In this document: positions 18,802 through 30,883 of the stretch, piece after piece | Layout: each line of letters begins with the position of its first letter | Position numbering within the stretch: position 1 is the stretch's first letter | Source: Phenylobacterium sp. | GTDB taxonomy: Bacteria; Pseudomonadota; Alphaproteobacteria; Caulobacterales; Caulobacteraceae | Reading direction: 5' to 3' | NCBI RefSeq assembly: GCF_004799515.1 | Contig: NZ_SSMX01000010.1 | Span: 1-64,000 of the forward strand | Length of the DNA stretch: 64,000 bases | Program-made: the position numbers and the translations under genes | The notes under the pieces: model-generated | Told to the model about the DNA's origin: nothing | Database searches by the model: none | What the model saw: the letters and a program-made list of their open reading frames with translations, nothing else

Positions 18802-19236
18802 TCAGAACGAGACGCAGGCGGCCTGGGTGATCAGGAGGACGGAGTCCTGATGGAAGCGGGCCTTGTAGGCGTTGCGCACCGCCTCGACGCGGGCCGGCGC
18901 GTCCCGGCCCTTCGGCAGGACGATCAGCACGACCTTGGAGGCTTCGCGGATCAGGCGGTTCTCGTCGCCCTGCCACTGGCCGCCGCCATCCATCACGGTG
19001 AGGCCGTCAGGGAACTTCGGCGTCAGCTCGTCGTCCACGAACTTCTGGAAGTCCGCGGCGGTGACCGCGGGCTTGTCGCCGATGTTGCGGCCGAAGAAGA
19101 GCTGCGCCGTGCGCCGGGCCTCCTGCCCCGCCGGACAGGCGGGCAGCGGTTCCGGCGGCGGGCGCGGCGCGGTGGCGCACCCCGCCAGTCCCGCCAACCC
19201 CACCGTCAGAAGCAGCACGGCCCCCAGCCTGTTCAT
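18802..19236 (-). CDS. DUF3574 domain lipoprotein
   Basis: A 144-residue putative lipoprotein: the N-terminal hydrophobic stretch ends in the lipobox LAGC with C20 as lipidation site. The rest matches DUF3574 ([44 protein letters not shown], then KVVLIVLP). Function unknown. Its ATG overlaps the isovaleryl-CoA dehydrogenase stop by 4 bp on the same strand, so it is translationally coupled to that gene despite no obvious functional link. Confidence 0.85.
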   Translation of the reverse strand: MNRLGAVLLLTVGLAGLAGCATAPRPPPEPLPACPAGQEARRTAQLFFGRNIGDKPAVTAADFQKFVDDELTPKFPDGLTVMDGGGQWQGDENRLIREASKVVLIVLPKGRDAPARVEAVRNAYKARFHQDSVLLITQAACVSF

Positions 19237-20399
19237 CCGCCGATCAGCTCCCGTCCGATCAGGAAACGCCGGATCTCATTGGTGCCGGCGCCGATGTCAT
19301 AGAGTTTGGCGTCGCGCACCAGGCGCTCCACCGGAAATTCCTTGGTGTAGCCGGCGCCGCCCAGCGCCTGCACCGCCTCCAGGCTGACCCGCACAGCGTT
19401 CTCCGAGGCCATCAGGATCGCGCCCGCCGCGTCGAAGCGGGTGGTGAGGCCGGCGTCGCAGGCCCGGGCCACGGCGTAGACGTAGGCGCGCGCCGAGTTC
19501 AGGGCCACGTACATGTCGGCGATCTTGCCCTGCATCAGCTGGAAACTGCCGATCGGCTTGCCGAACTGCTTGCGCTCGCGGACGTAGGGCAGGACCACGT
19601 CCAGGCAGGCCTGCATGATCCCCAGCGGTCCGGCGGACAGCACCGCGCGCTCGTAGTCGAGGCCGCTCATCAGGACGCCGACCCCGCCGTTCTCGGGGCC
19701 CATGATGTTCTCTTCCGGGACCTCGCAGTCCTCGAACACCAGCTCGGCGGTGTCCGAGCCGCGCATGCCCATCTTGTCGAGCTTCTTCGAGACGCTGAAG
19801 CCCTTGAAATCCTTCTCGATCAGGAAGGCGGTGATGCCCTTGCCGGCCGCGTCGGGATCGGTCTTGGCGTAGACCACCAGGGTGTCGGCATGCGGAGCGT
19901 TGGTGATCCAGAACTTGGTCCCGTTCAGCACATAGCGGTCGCCGGTCCTGCGCGCGGAAAGCCGCATGGAGACCACGTCGGAGCCGCTGCCCGCCTCGCT
20001 CATGGCCAGCGAGCCCACGTGCTGGCCGCTGATCAGGCCCGGCAGGTAGCGGCGCTTCTGCTCCTCGCTGCCCCATCGGCGGATCTGGTTCACGCAGAGG
20101 TTGGAGTGAGCGCCATAGGAGAGGCCCACCGAGGCGGAGGCGCGGGAGACCTCCTCCATGGCCACCACATGCTCGAGGTAGCCCAGGCCCAGGCCGCCGT
20201 AGTCCTCCTCGACGGTGACGCCGTGCAGGCCGAGTTCGCCCATAAGCGGCCAAAGCTGGCGCGGGAAGGCGTTGGTCTCGTCGATCTCGGCGGCGATCGG
20301 AGCGATCTTGTCGGCGGCGAAGCGGGCCGTGGTCTCGCGGATGGCGTCGGCGGTCTCGCCGAGGCCGAACTCCAGGCTAGGGCCATGGTTAGGGATCAT
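19233..20399 (-). CDS. Isovaleryl-CoA dehydrogenase-like acyl-CoA dehydrogenase
   Basis: A 388-residue FAD-dependent acyl-CoA dehydrogenase. N-terminal [34 protein letters not shown] (FAD/substrate loop), [18 protein letters not shown], and the C-terminal [20 protein letters not shown] block are present. The [13 protein letters not shown] and [21 protein letters not shown] wording is characteristic of isovaleryl-CoA dehydrogenases, step 3 of leucine catabolism (isovaleryl-CoA to 3-methylcrotonyl-CoA). Catalytic Glu is expected in the LDYERA block, as in IVD. The rest of the liu pathway is not clustered here. Confidence 0.88.
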   Translation of the reverse strand: MIPNHGPSLEFGLGETADAIRETTARFAADKIAPIAAEIDETNAFPRQLWPLMGELGLHGVTVEEDYGGLGLGYLEHVVAMEEVSRASASVGLSYGAHSNLCVNQIRRWGSEEQKRRYLPGLISGQHVGSLAMSEAGSGSDVVSMRLSARRTGDRYVLNGTKFWITNAPHADTLVVYAKTDPDAAGKGITAFLIEKDFKGFSVSKKLDKMGMRGSDTAELVFEDCEVPEENIMGPENGGVGVLMSGLDYERAVLSAGPLGIMQACLDVVLPYVRERKQFGKPIGSFQLMQGKIADMYVALNSARAYVYAVARACDAGLTTRFDAAGAILMASENAVRVSLEAVQALGGAGYTKEFPVERLVRDAKLYDIGAGTNEIRRFLIGRELIGG

Positions 20400-20449
20400 G
20401 CCCTGCGCTTAGCATGCGTCGGCCAGCCTCGCGAGCTTGGCCGTGGCGG

Positions 20450-21907
20450 CTAGCGGCGGTCGCGCGCCTCGCGCTCGGCGGCGCGGCCCAACCGGTCGAG
20501 CAACAGGTAGACGGCCACCACGAAGAAGCCGACCCCGGCGATGCCGGCCAGGCCGCCGACCACCTTGGGCCCCAGCCAGGCCGAACCGACGCCCGCGCGC
20601 GCATAGGTCGCCCAGAACACCCCGCCGCCGAAGAACACCAGGCCCAGCACCGCCAGGGCCGCGAGCGTCAGGAGCCCGCCTTCCGGGCGTTCCGGCAACG
20701 GCTGGACCACAGGCGCGTCGAAGCCGAAGGGCGCCTGGTCGTCGATGACCCGGCGGTCGTGGTCCAAGGGCACGCGGTCGAAAGGGCCGCGGCTGAAGGG
20801 GTGGCCCTCGTCATGGTCTTCGTCATGCGGCTCGGCGCCGTCTTCCTCGATGACCTCATCGGCCAGGCGGAAGAGGTCGGGGCCGCTGGCGCTCTCGTCC
20901 TGCGGTTCGAATTCCACGCGCGAGGCCCAGGGCGGCGGCGCGGGTTCGTCCTCCGACGCGGCCTCAGGCTCCGGCGCGCGCAGGAAGAAGGGCATCGGAT
21001 CGTCGAAGGGCGCTGGCGCCTCGGGCTCCGGATCCGGCCTGACCGAGATCGCTTGGGGCGGCGCAAAGTCGGCCTGAGGATGCGGCGTCTCGGGGATGCG
21101 TTCGGGATGCGGCTGCGGCCGCACCTCCGCCTCTTCGTGCGACGGTTCGTCGAGCAGGTCGGGATGGGCGGTTGCGGCGGACGCCTCGCCAAACGCCGGC
21201 TCATCGGACTCCTGGAAGAGTGTGGAGAGGCGCGCGGTGACCGACTCGGCGGCGGCGCGGGCCGGCCCCTCCGCCGCGTCCTCCTCGGGCGCCACGGGCG
21301 GCGGCTCGGGCGCATCCTCGCGTGTCACCACCAGCTGGTCGCCGTCCAAAGAGGTGGTCACCTCCACGGGCTTCTGGACCGGCACGATGTCGTGGGCGTC
21401 GGTGTCCAGCAGGGGCTTCAGGATCGGCGACGGCGCCGGGACCCAGACGCCGCCCGGCGGGGTCAGGAACAGCGTCTTCTCGGCGCTGCGGCGGCGCACC
21501 AGGGCGTCGACCACGATCCGTTCGCCACCGACATTGGCCTTGCGCCACAGCTCCATGGCGCAGGCCGCCTGGATCAGCGACCCCTCGTTCAGCCGCCGCA
21601 GGACGCCGGACTGGTGGAAGCTGTCGAGGCCGATGTTGAAGACGAAGGAGGCGAGCGCATCGAACTGGTTCTGGGTCAGCGTGGCGAACACCGCCTCGTT
21701 GACCGCGTGCGCGACGCCGATCAGGTCGTAAAGCAGCAAGGCCTCGGCGTCGTCGGGCGAAACTTCGGCGCCCTGGCGCGCGGTCAGCGTATGGCCATGG
21801 CCGATCGTCCAGCGCCCGTCGGGCAGCTGGGCCGCAGTCTTGCGATAGCCCTCGAACCGCTTGATCAGGTCGATCGCGGTCCGGGAGACACGATGGCGAG
21901 GCAGCAT
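20450..21907 (-). CDS. GH24 lysozyme-fold protein with long acidic linker and C-terminal membrane anchor
   Basis: 485 residues from ATG 21907. Residues 1-150 are a phage-lysozyme (GH24) domain: LIKRFEGYR carries the catalytic Glu, and WTIGHGHT places a Thr 15 residues later as in T4 lysozyme. The usual Asp at +9 is Leu, with an Asp at +11. About 270 Pro/Glu/Asp-rich disordered residues follow, then two hydrophobic helices near the C terminus (LLTLAALAVLGLVFFGGGVF; VGGLAGIAGVGFFVVAVYLL). There is no signal peptide. Neighbours are chromosomal, not phage. Orientation in the membrane and enzymatic activity are uncertain. Confidence 0.82.
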   Translation of the reverse strand: MLPRHRVSRTAIDLIKRFEGYRKTAAQLPDGRWTIGHGHTLTARQGAEVSPDDAEALLLYDLIGVAHAVNEAVFATLTQNQFDALASFVFNIGLDSFHQSGVLRRLNEGSLIQAACAMELWRKANVGGERIVVDALVRRRSAEKTLFLTPPGGVWVPAPSPILKPLLDTDAHDIVPVQKPVEVTTSLDGDQLVVTREDAPEPPPVAPEEDAAEGPARAAAESVTARLSTLFQESDEPAFGEASAATAHPDLLDEPSHEEAEVRPQPHPERIPETPHPQADFAPPQAISVRPDPEPEAPAPFDDPMPFFLRAPEPEAASEDEPAPPPWASRVEFEPQDESASGPDLFRLADEVIEEDGAEPHDEDHDEGHPFSRGPFDRVPLDHDRRVIDDQAPFGFDAPVVQPLPERPEGGLLTLAALAVLGLVFFGGGVFWATYARAGVGSAWLGPKVVGGLAGIAGVGFFVVAVYLLLDRLGRAAEREARDRR

Positions 21908-21993
21908 GACCTCTGACCCAGTTTGAAACACGCGCTGACGCGCCCCGGCCATCACCGGCAATTCCCGGGCCGCCGACTTACGAGGCCCAATCC

Positions 21994-23415
21994 TTACAAT
22001 AGGATAAGCGCCGCAATTCCCAGAAGGGCTAAGAATCCGAAGAAGTCGGTCATGAAGGTGACCACCACGACGGACGACACCGCCGGGTCGCGGCCATAGC
22101 GTTCCAGGACGATCGGAGCCAGGATTCCGCCCAGGGCGGCGACGAAGAAGTTCGACAGCACCGCCAGGAAGACCACGAGCGCCAACCTCAGGTCGTGCCA
22201 GAAGATCCAGGTGGCGACGCCCAAGAGCGCGCCCATGGAGGCGCCCTCGAACAGGCCTACCAGAAGCTCGCGGATGATGACGCGGCGGGCGTTGGCGGCG
22301 TTCAGCTCGCGGCTGGCGATGGCGCGCACCGCGACCGTCAGGGTCTGGGTGCCGGCGTTGCCGCCCAGGGACGAGACGATTGGCATCAGGACGGCGAGCG
22401 CCGTCAGCTTGGCGATCTCGCCCTGGAAGGCGCCGACCACTGCGGCGGCCACCGCCTCGGTCACCAGGTTGATCACCAGCCACGGCAGGCGCGAACGCAC
22501 GATGCCGGCGAAGTCGGCGTCGCGGCCCGCGTCGGAGACGCCGGCCAGGGCCAGGATGTCCTCCTCGGTCTCCTCCTGGATGACGCCCACGATGTCGTCG
22601 ACGGTGATCTGGCCCACCAGCCGCCCGCCGGGCTCGGTGACCGGCGCGGAGATCAGCCGGTACTTGTTGAAGATGTAGGCGACCTCTTCCTGGTCCATAT
22701 CGACCGGGATTTCCGTCACCTGCTCCATGATCTGGGCGAGCGGGGTGTCGCGCGGCGAGCGCAGCAGGTGGCTGACCGGGCAGGCGCCGACAGGCTTGTA
22801 GGCCGGGTCGACCACATAGACGTCGAAGAACAGCTCCGGCAGGTCGCCGCGCTCGCGGCGCAGGTGGTCGATGGTGTGGCCCACGGTCCAGAACTGCGGC
22901 GCGGCCACCACCTCGCGCTGCATCAGGCGGCCGGCGGTCTCGTCCTCGTAGGCGAGCGTGGTCTCGATGGCGGCCCGCTCGACGTCGGGCATGGCGGCCA
23001 GCACCTGGGCGCGCTTGCCGGCGTCGAGGTCGTCGACCACGCCGGCGGCGTCGTCGCTCTCCATCTCGCCCAGGGCCTGGGCGAGGACCGCGGAGGAGAC
23101 GTGCTCGAGGATTTCCTCGCGGATCTCGGTGTCGAGGTCGGCCAGCACCTCGCCCAGCAGGTCCGGCTGCAGGTGCGGGACCAGTTCCTCGCGGTCGGCC
23201 GCCGAGAGGAAGCCCATCAGGTCGGCGACGTCGGCCGGGTGCAGGGCGCCCAGGAGCTCGCGCAGCCGCTCACTGTCGCCGCGGTCCAACGCGTCGACCA
23301 CCATCGGCACATAGGCCGGGTTCAGCTCGTAGTTTTCCTCAAGGGCGAGGTCTTCGAGGTCCTCGTCGGTCTCAGGCGGCTCTTTCAGCAGGAGGTCGTC
23401 CGTTTCACGGCTCAT
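21994..23415 (-). CDS. mgtE: Magnesium transporter MgtE
   Basis: A 473-residue Mg2+ channel/transporter. The N-terminal domain of repeated LHPADVADLMGFLSAADREEL helices (about 30-150) is followed by paired CBS domains (about 150-285: VGACPVSHLLRSPRDTPL; LVGQITVDDIVGVI) that sense cytosolic Mg2+. Five C-terminal membrane helices follow, with the ion-path PIVSSLGGNAGTQTLTVAVRA motif intact. Acts in the inner membrane. Transcribed alone, with tRNA-Leu upstream on the same strand. Confidence 0.96.
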   Translation of the reverse strand: MSRETDDLLLKEPPETDEDLEDLALEENYELNPAYVPMVVDALDRGDSERLRELLGALHPADVADLMGFLSAADREELVPHLQPDLLGEVLADLDTEIREEILEHVSSAVLAQALGEMESDDAAGVVDDLDAGKRAQVLAAMPDVERAAIETTLAYEDETAGRLMQREVVAAPQFWTVGHTIDHLRRERGDLPELFFDVYVVDPAYKPVGACPVSHLLRSPRDTPLAQIMEQVTEIPVDMDQEEVAYIFNKYRLISAPVTEPGGRLVGQITVDDIVGVIQEETEEDILALAGVSDAGRDADFAGIVRSRLPWLVINLVTEAVAAAVVGAFQGEIAKLTALAVLMPIVSSLGGNAGTQTLTVAVRAIASRELNAANARRVIIRELLVGLFEGASMGALLGVATWIFWHDLRLALVVFLAVLSNFFVAALGGILAPIVLERYGRDPAVSSVVVVTFMTDFFGFLALLGIAALILL

Positions 23416-23477
23416 CGCGGACCTCCCTGGCTGATGTCGGAGCTTAAATCCTAAATGATTCCGGGACCTTGATTCAC

Positions 23478-23562
23478 TGGTGCGGTCGAGAAGACTCGAA
23501 CTTCCACGGGTTGCCCCACAGCGACCTCAACGCTGCGCGTCTACCAATTCCGCCACGACCGC
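23478..23562 (-). tRNA. tRNA-Leu(GAG)
   Basis: 85 nt including encoded CCA (TGG at 23478-23480 on the plus strand). The acceptor stem GCGGTCG/CGACCGC is perfect. The anticodon arm CAGCG-TTGAGGT-CGCTG gives anticodon GAG (plus-strand ctc at 23526-23528). The extended variable arm and TTCGAGT T-loop fit a class II leucine tRNA decoding CUC/CUU. Confidence 0.96.
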
Positions 23563-23661
23563 TCGTGGTGAGGCGCGGGGGGTAGCAAACAGCGACGGCT
23601 TTGTGAAGGGCGCCCCCAAAGAGGGTTGTGGGAGACACCCCCGAAGCCGCCCCGAAGCCGC

Positions 23662-23916
23662 CTACGCCTGGCCGCCGGCCATGAAGTCGTAGACGTTGGC
23701 CTCGCGTGTCACGGCGATGGAGATCTTCTCGTCGTTGATCTGGATCTCGCCGCGGGCGATCGGGTGGTTGTTGGCCAGGATCCAGACCTCGTCGTTCACC
23801 GCCGTGTCGAGGGGAATCACCGCACCGCGGCCCATGCGCAGCAGCTGCTGCATGGGGAGCGTCGAGCGCCCCAGCACCACCTGGATCTCCACATTGACCG
23901 CCTTGACCTGGCTCAC
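23662..23916 (-). CDS. FliN/SpoA-domain protein (flagellar motor switch-like)
   Basis: An 84-residue protein consisting almost only of a SpoA domain: [25 protein letters not shown], then [26 protein letters not shown] and [14 protein letters not shown]. FliN forms the lower C-ring of the flagellar switch. Canonical FliN has an N-terminal extension of 25-60 residues that is absent here, and no flagellar gene is nearby, so this may be a minimal FliN or a paralogue. Divergent from lipB (65-bp gap). Confidence 0.85.
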   Translation of the reverse strand: MSQVKAVNVEIQVVLGRSTLPMQQLLRMGRGAVIPLDTAVNDEVWILANNHPIARGEIQINDEKISIAVTREANVYDFMAGGQA

Positions 23917-23981
23917 GGATACCGCCTTCCGACTACGCGGGCTTTGCGTCTGCCAAGCCCAGGCCCCACATTGGCCCTGAC

Positions 23982-24707
23982 ATGCTTGACCGGGTGTTAA
24001 ACCTAGACCGTAAAGCGCCGATTTTCGGCCGGCAGGACGGCGCCCCGGCAGGCTGGGCGGCCTCCGCCGCGCCCGTGCCCTACCCCGAGGCCGTGGCGGC
24101 CATGGAGGCTCGGGCGGCGGCCATCGCCGAGGGCCGGGCCGGCGAGCTGGTCTGGCTCCTGGAGCATCCGCCCCTCTACACGGCCGGCGTCTCCGCCAAG
24201 CCGGGCGACCTCCTGGACCCCGGCCGGTTCCCGGTGTTCGACAGCGGCCGGGGCGGCCAGTACACTTATCACGGGCCCGGCCAGCGGGTGGCCTATGTCA
24301 TGCTCGACCTGACGGCCCGCCGCCGCGACGTGCGGGCCTTTGTCGCGGCCCTGGAGGCCTGGGTGATCGGGGCGCTGGGCCGTTTCAACGTCACGGGCGA
24401 GGTGCGCGAGGGCCGGGTCGGCGTCTGGGTGGAGCGCCGCACCGCCGGCGCGCCGGCGCGCGAGGACAAGATCGCCGCCATCGGAGTGAAGCTGCGCCGC
24501 TGGGTGTCCTTCCACGGGATTTCCCTGAACGTGGAGCCTGATCTCGGCCATTTCAGCGGCATCGTCCCCTGCGGGGTGACTGAGCACGGGGTGACCAGCC
24601 TGGTCGATCTCGGTCTGCCGGTGACCCTCGACGAGGCCGACGCGGCGCTCCGCGCCAGCTTCGAAACGGTGTTCGGGCCGACCGTCGCGGACACAGCCCC
24701 GCTCTAG
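23982..24707 (+). CDS. lipB: Lipoyl(octanoyl) transferase LipB
   Basis: A 241-residue cytoplasmic enzyme that moves octanoate from octanoyl-ACP to lipoyl domains, the first step of lipoate assembly. The family motif [12 protein letters not shown] spans residues 90-101. The catalytic pair is K170 ([10 protein letters not shown]) and C197 ([15 protein letters not shown]). Length fits the family. LipA is not in the window. Start at ATG 23982. Confidence 0.96.
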   Translation: MLDRVLNLDRKAPIFGRQDGAPAGWAASAAPVPYPEAVAAMEARAAAIAEGRAGELVWLLEHPPLYTAGVSAKPGDLLDPGRFPVFDSGRGGQYTYHGPGQRVAYVMLDLTARRRDVRAFVAALEAWVIGALGRFNVTGEVREGRVGVWVERRTAGAPAREDKIAAIGVKLRRWVSFHGISLNVEPDLGHFSGIVPCGVTEHGVTSLVDLGLPVTLDEADAALRASFETVFGPTVADTAPL

Positions 24708-24729
24708 GCGCCACCCCCGAGTCGATGCG

Positions 24730-25725
24730 ATGGAAGCGACGATGTCCGATCGCGTCCCGCTTCGCCGCCCGCGCCTGCCCCGCCGCCTGGGTCTCGCCGC
24801 AGCCCTCATGGCCGCCGCCGCCCCGGCGCTCGCCCAAGGGGTCATCGTCAGCTATCCGGCCTCCCGCTCGCTGGCCGACGTGGGCGCCTGGCTGCAGCGC
24901 GACACGCCTTTGCAACTGCCGCAGGTGATCGACGTCAGCCCGTCCGCGGTCACCGCGGTGCTCGCCGCGGCGCCCACCGGCGCGCCGCGCGGCTTCGTCG
25001 CCCAGATCAGTTCCGAGGCCGTGGACCCGCAGATCGCCAGCCGAGAGGGCATCGCCTCCTGGAGCATCCCCGTCGACGTCGATTGCGACCGGCGGATGGT
25101 GCGCCTGGGTCCGATGACCGGCTACCGCAGCCGCGACCTGGCCACCGACCCCAAGGTGGTGCGCGAGGCCGACGTCACCTGGGTCAGCCCGACGGCCAGC
25201 GCGCCCCTGGGCGCGGTGGTCCGCGCGCTCTGCGACCGCGACTACCACCGCCCCTTCGCCGGCAAGACCAAGCTCGCCGCCGCCAAGCCGCCGCCGGAGA
25301 CCGGGCGGGCGACCCGCAACCCGGCCGCCCCGACTCAGGCTCAGGCTCAGGCTCAGGCCGATGCGCCGGCGCTGCGTCCAACCCTGGCGCCCGCCCCGTC
25401 GTCAGCCCCGTCGCCTGCGATCGCCAAAGCCGCGCCGGCGCCGAAGGCCGAGCCGGCCCCGTCCGCGCCGCTGAAGGGCGGCGGGACCATCGCCGTGCAG
25501 ATCGGCGCCTCGCCGAGCCGGCCGGACATCGAGGCGCTGCTGGCCAAATTCAAGAAGGCGCACGCGGCGGAACTGACCAACCTCACGCCCAACGTCGCCA
25601 CCGCGCAGGTCGACGGCAAGACCGTGAACCGGGCGCTGATCTCGGGCTTCGCCACCAACGCCGAGGCCAACGCCTTCTGCAAGGCGCTGGAAGCCTCCGG
25701 CCAGGCTTGTTTCATCCGCCGCTGA
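24730..25725 (+). CDS. Exported protein with C-terminal SPOR domain
   Basis: 331 residues (start ATG 24730, or ATG 24742). A basic N terminus with a hydrophobic run (GLAAALMAAAAPALA-Q) makes a signal peptide or anchor. Residues about 35-170 form a globular region I cannot assign. An Ala/Pro/Gln-rich spacer with a QAQAQAQA run (25334-25357) follows. The last about 75 residues are a SPOR domain (TIAVQIGASPSRPDIEALL through ACFIRR), which binds septal peptidoglycan. The role is probably at the division site. It lies 22 bp after lipB but is functionally unrelated. Confidence 0.75.
   Translation: MEATMSDRVPLRRPRLPRRLGLAAALMAAAAPALAQGVIVSYPASRSLADVGAWLQRDTPLQLPQVIDVSPSAVTAVLAAAPTGAPRGFVAQISSEAVDPQIASREGIASWSIPVDVDCDRRMVRLGPMTGYRSRDLATDPKVVREADVTWVSPTASAPLGAVVRALCDRDYHRPFAGKTKLAAAKPPPETGRATRNPAAPTQAQAQAQADAPALRPTLAPAPSSAPSPAIAKAAPAPKAEPAPSAPLKGGGTIAVQIGASPSRPDIEALLAKFKKAHAAELTNLTPNVATAQVDGKTVNRALISGFATNAEANAFCKALEASGQACFIRR
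25334..25357 (+). repeat. Hexanucleotide tandem repeat, 4 x CTCAGG
   Basis: Four perfect CTCAGG units encode a Gln-Ala run inside the disordered linker of the SPOR protein. Copy-number changes would keep the frame. Confidence 0.9.
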
Positions 25726-25788
25726 TCGCGGTTTGACGCCGCCGCTGGCGCGCGCATTGTTGCGCCGCAGCTAAAACGGGGGCGATAG

Positions 25789-27867
25789 GTGAACGGACTC
25801 AATTTCGCAGCGCTGGCCTGCGCCGCCGGCCTCGCCGCCATGCCGGCCTGGGCGGCGGATGCGCCGAAGGCGCCCACCATCGACCAGTCGCTGGAGATGG
25901 CGAGCTTCGGGTCGCCGAAGATCTCACCGGACGGCAAGAAGGTGGTCTACGAGGTCACCACGACCAACTGGGACACCAACGCCTTCGAAACCACGCTGTG
26001 GATGGCCGACGCCGCCGCCGGGGGCCGGCCACGCCGCCTGACGCTAGCGCAGAAGTCCAGCAGCGACGCGGCCTGGTCGCCGGACGGGCGCTGGATCGCC
26101 TTCCTTTCCGACCGTCCCGGCGCCTTGCCGAAATCGCCCGTCGACAAGAAGCAGCTCTACGTCATGCCCGCCGACGGCGGCGAGGCCCAGCAGGTCGCCG
26201 TCTTCGAGAAGGGCGTGAACAGCTTCGAGTGGTCGCCACAGTCGAACAGCCTGGCGGTCGCCGCGGAGGTCCCCGATCCCAAGGCTCTGAAAGACCGCAA
26301 GGAGGCCTTCGGCGATTACCACGTCATCCATGCGGACTACGGCATGGTGCAGCTGTGGCTGGTGCGCTTGCCTGAAACCGACACCGCCGGGCGGGCGCTG
26401 CCGCCGCCCGCGCCGGTCCCGATCACCGAGGACGAGACCTTCAGCGTCGGCGAGTTCTCCTGGGCGCCGGACGGGCGCACCCTCGCCTTCTCCGCCCAGC
26501 GCGACCCGGACCTGATCTCGGCCTTCACCAGCGCCATCTACACCGTCGCCGTTTACACCAAGACGGTGAAGAAGATCGTCGACGCACCCGGGCCGAACAC
26601 CGACCCGCACTGGTCGCCGGACGGGACGCAGATCGCCTTCCGCGCCGCGCCGGGCGCCAAATACTTCTTCTACGCCAACCAGAAGATCGCCGTGGTCGGC
26701 CGCGACGGCGGCCCGGTGAAGGTGGTCGATCCGGCCTTCGACGAGGACGCCGCCGTAGTCCGCTGGGCGCCGGAGGGCATCTATTTCAGCGCCCGCAAGG
26801 GCGTCGAATCCCACCTCTATCTGGACGATCCGGCGACCGGGACCGCTAAGCTCGTGCCCTTACCGGGCACGGAGATCGCCAGCCGCTTCAGCTTCTCCAA
26901 GGACTTCCAGAAGGTGGCCTACCTGGGCGCCAACGCCAACGCCTACACCGAGGTCTACACCCAGCTCCTGGGTGGCGGCGTCGCGGTGAAGCTGACCCGC
27001 GGCGGCGACCAGGTCGGCGGCCGCGCCATCGCGCGGCGCGAGGTGGTGTCCTGGAAATCCGGCGACGGGACCCGCGTCGAGGGCGTGCTCTACACCCCCG
27101 CCAACTTCGACCCGGCGAAGAAATATCCGCTGCTGGTGGTGATCCACGGCGGGCCGACAGGGATCGATACGCCGTCGATCAGCGCCGACCGCTACTATCC
27201 GATCGAGCGGTTCGTGGAGAAGGGCGCGGTGGTCTTGCGGCCCAACTACCGCGGCTCCGCCGGCTACGGCGAGAAGTTCAGGTCGCTCAACGTCCGCAAC
27301 CTGGGCGTCGGCGACTATGCCGACGTGATCAGCGGCGTGGACTCCCTGATCGCCAGGGGCTTCGTGGACAAGGACCGGGTCGGCGCCATGGGCTGGAGCG
27401 AGGGCGGCTACATCTCGGCCTTCATCACCACCTCGTCCGACCGGTTCAAGGCGGTCTCGGTGGGCGCCGGCATCTCCGACTGGATGACCTACTACGCCAA
27501 CACCGACATCACGCCTTTCACCCGCCAGTACCTGTTGGCCACGCCCTGGGACGACCCGAAGATCTACGCCAAGACCTCGCCGATCACCTATGTGGCCAAG
27601 GCCAAGACGCCGACGCTGATCCAGCAGGGCAGCGCCGACAAGCGCGTGCCGGTGGCCGACAGCTTCGAGCTGCGCCAGGCGCTGGAGGACCACGGGGTGC
27701 CGGTGAAGATGGTGCTCTATGACGGCTTCGGCCACCCCATCAACAAGCCCAAGCAGCAGCGCGCGGTGATGGAGGAGAACGAGAACTGGTTCGGCCACTA
27801 CATCTTCGGCGAGCCGCTGGCCCCGGCGCTGACGCCCGCGCCGCCGAAGAAGGCCGCGGCGGACTAG
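25789..27867 (+). CDS. S9 family peptidase (prolyl oligopeptidase / acylaminoacyl-peptidase type)
   Basis: 692 residues from GTG 25789, with a signal peptide (FAALACAAGLAAMPAWA), so periplasmic or exported. The N-terminal half is a seven-bladed beta-propeller with WSPDGRWIAF/WAPDGRTLAF blade motifs. The C-terminal alpha/beta hydrolase has the triad S537 (GWSEGGY), D617 (SADKRVP) and H649 (GFGHPINK). Preferred substrates are short peptides; exact specificity (dipeptidyl, acylaminoacyl or oligopeptidyl) cannot be read. Its stop overlaps that of the convergent DUF805 gene. Confidence 0.93.
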   Translation: MNGLNFAALACAAGLAAMPAWAADAPKAPTIDQSLEMASFGSPKISPDGKKVVYEVTTTNWDTNAFETTLWMADAAAGGRPRRLTLAQKSSSDAAWSPDGRWIAFLSDRPGALPKSPVDKKQLYVMPADGGEAQQVAVFEKGVNSFEWSPQSNSLAVAAEVPDPKALKDRKEAFGDYHVIHADYGMVQLWLVRLPETDTAGRALPPPAPVPITEDETFSVGEFSWAPDGRTLAFSAQRDPDLISAFTSAIYTVAVYTKTVKKIVDAPGPNTDPHWSPDGTQIAFRAAPGAKYFFYANQKIAVVGRDGGPVKVVDPAFDEDAAVVRWAPEGIYFSARKGVESHLYLDDPATGTAKLVPLPGTEIASRFSFSKDFQKVAYLGANANAYTEVYTQLLGGGVAVKLTRGGDQVGGRAIARREVVSWKSGDGTRVEGVLYTPANFDPAKKYPLLVVIHGGPTGIDTPSISADRYYPIERFVEKGAVVLRPNYRGSAGYGEKFRSLNVRNLGVGDYADVISGVDSLIARGFVDKDRVGAMGWSEGGYISAFITTSSDRFKAVSVGAGISDWMTYYANTDITPFTRQYLLATPWDDPKIYAKTSPITYVAKAKTPTLIQQGSADKRVPVADSFELRQALEDHGVPVKMVLYDGFGHPINKPKQQRAVMEENENWFGHYIFGEPLAPALTPAPPKKAAAD

Positions 27868-28271
27868 ATCGTCAGCGCCGGCCGCAGCGGGTTGGGGCCA
27901 TAGCGGTTGGCGCCGGCCTCGCCCGGCATGGCGCCCAGCTCCACGCCCGCCCAGACCAGCACCAGGGTGAAGATGAAGTCGAAGAAGCTGAGCGGCTGGG
28001 GCCAGACGGCGACGATGGCGGCCAGCACCAGGGCCGCCCACCAGCCGGAACGGCCGCGGTCGTGCAGGCGCTTCGAGAGCACGCAGGCCGCGCAGTAGAA
28101 CAGCGGCGGATAGACGAACCAGCCGGTGATCCAGTGCAGGGCGACACCGGCGACCGCCTCATAGAAGACCGCGATCAAAAGCAGCGCGCCGGCGGCGGTC
28201 AGCGACGGCATGCGCGCCGCGCGGCCATCGGCCGAGAAGAACAGCTCGCTCCAGTCCGTCTGGCCGTTCAT
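27864..28271 (-). CDS. DUF805 family membrane protein
   Basis: A 135-residue inner-membrane protein with about four hydrophobic segments. DUF805 features are visible: the N-terminal SADGRAARMPSL (RxxR) motif, a basic CVLSKRLHDRGRSGWWA loop between membrane segments, and a C-terminal GANRYGPNPL tail. Function is unknown for the family. Start ATG 28271. It lies 49 bp downstream... of the acyl-CoA carboxylase gene end on the same strand only in map order; transcription of the two proceeds the same way, with DUF805 last. Confidence 0.88.
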   Translation of the reverse strand: MNGQTDWSELFFSADGRAARMPSLTAAGALLLIAVFYEAVAGVALHWITGWFVYPPLFYCAACVLSKRLHDRGRSGWWAALVLAAIVAVWPQPLSFFDFIFTLVLVWAGVELGAMPGEAGANRYGPNPLRPALTI

Positions 28272-28320
28272 GCGAGGCCCCCGAGATTCGCGGACGCCAG
28301 CATAGCGCGGCCGGCCCGAC

Positions 28321-30297
<1,977 letters not shown>

Positions 30298-30356
30298 CTA
30301 CGCCCGCACCCCAGCCTCACTTCCGAACAGCAGGCCGGGACCTTAGATTGCTCGTC

Positions 30357-30869
<513 letters not shown>

Positions 30870-30883
30870 CCGCCTTCCTGTCC

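Noticed and set aside
20450..21907. Prophage endolysin
   Set aside because: No holin, integrase, terminase or structural phage genes nearby; the protein has a long linker and membrane helices, and the neighbours are core metabolic and transport genes.
23478..23562. tRNA-Leu as an integration (att) site
   Set aside because: No integrase gene and no duplicated tRNA 3' end found within the window.
25334..25357. CTCAGG repeat as a phase-variation switch
   Set aside because: The unit is six bases, so slippage adds or removes Gln-Ala pairs without changing frame.
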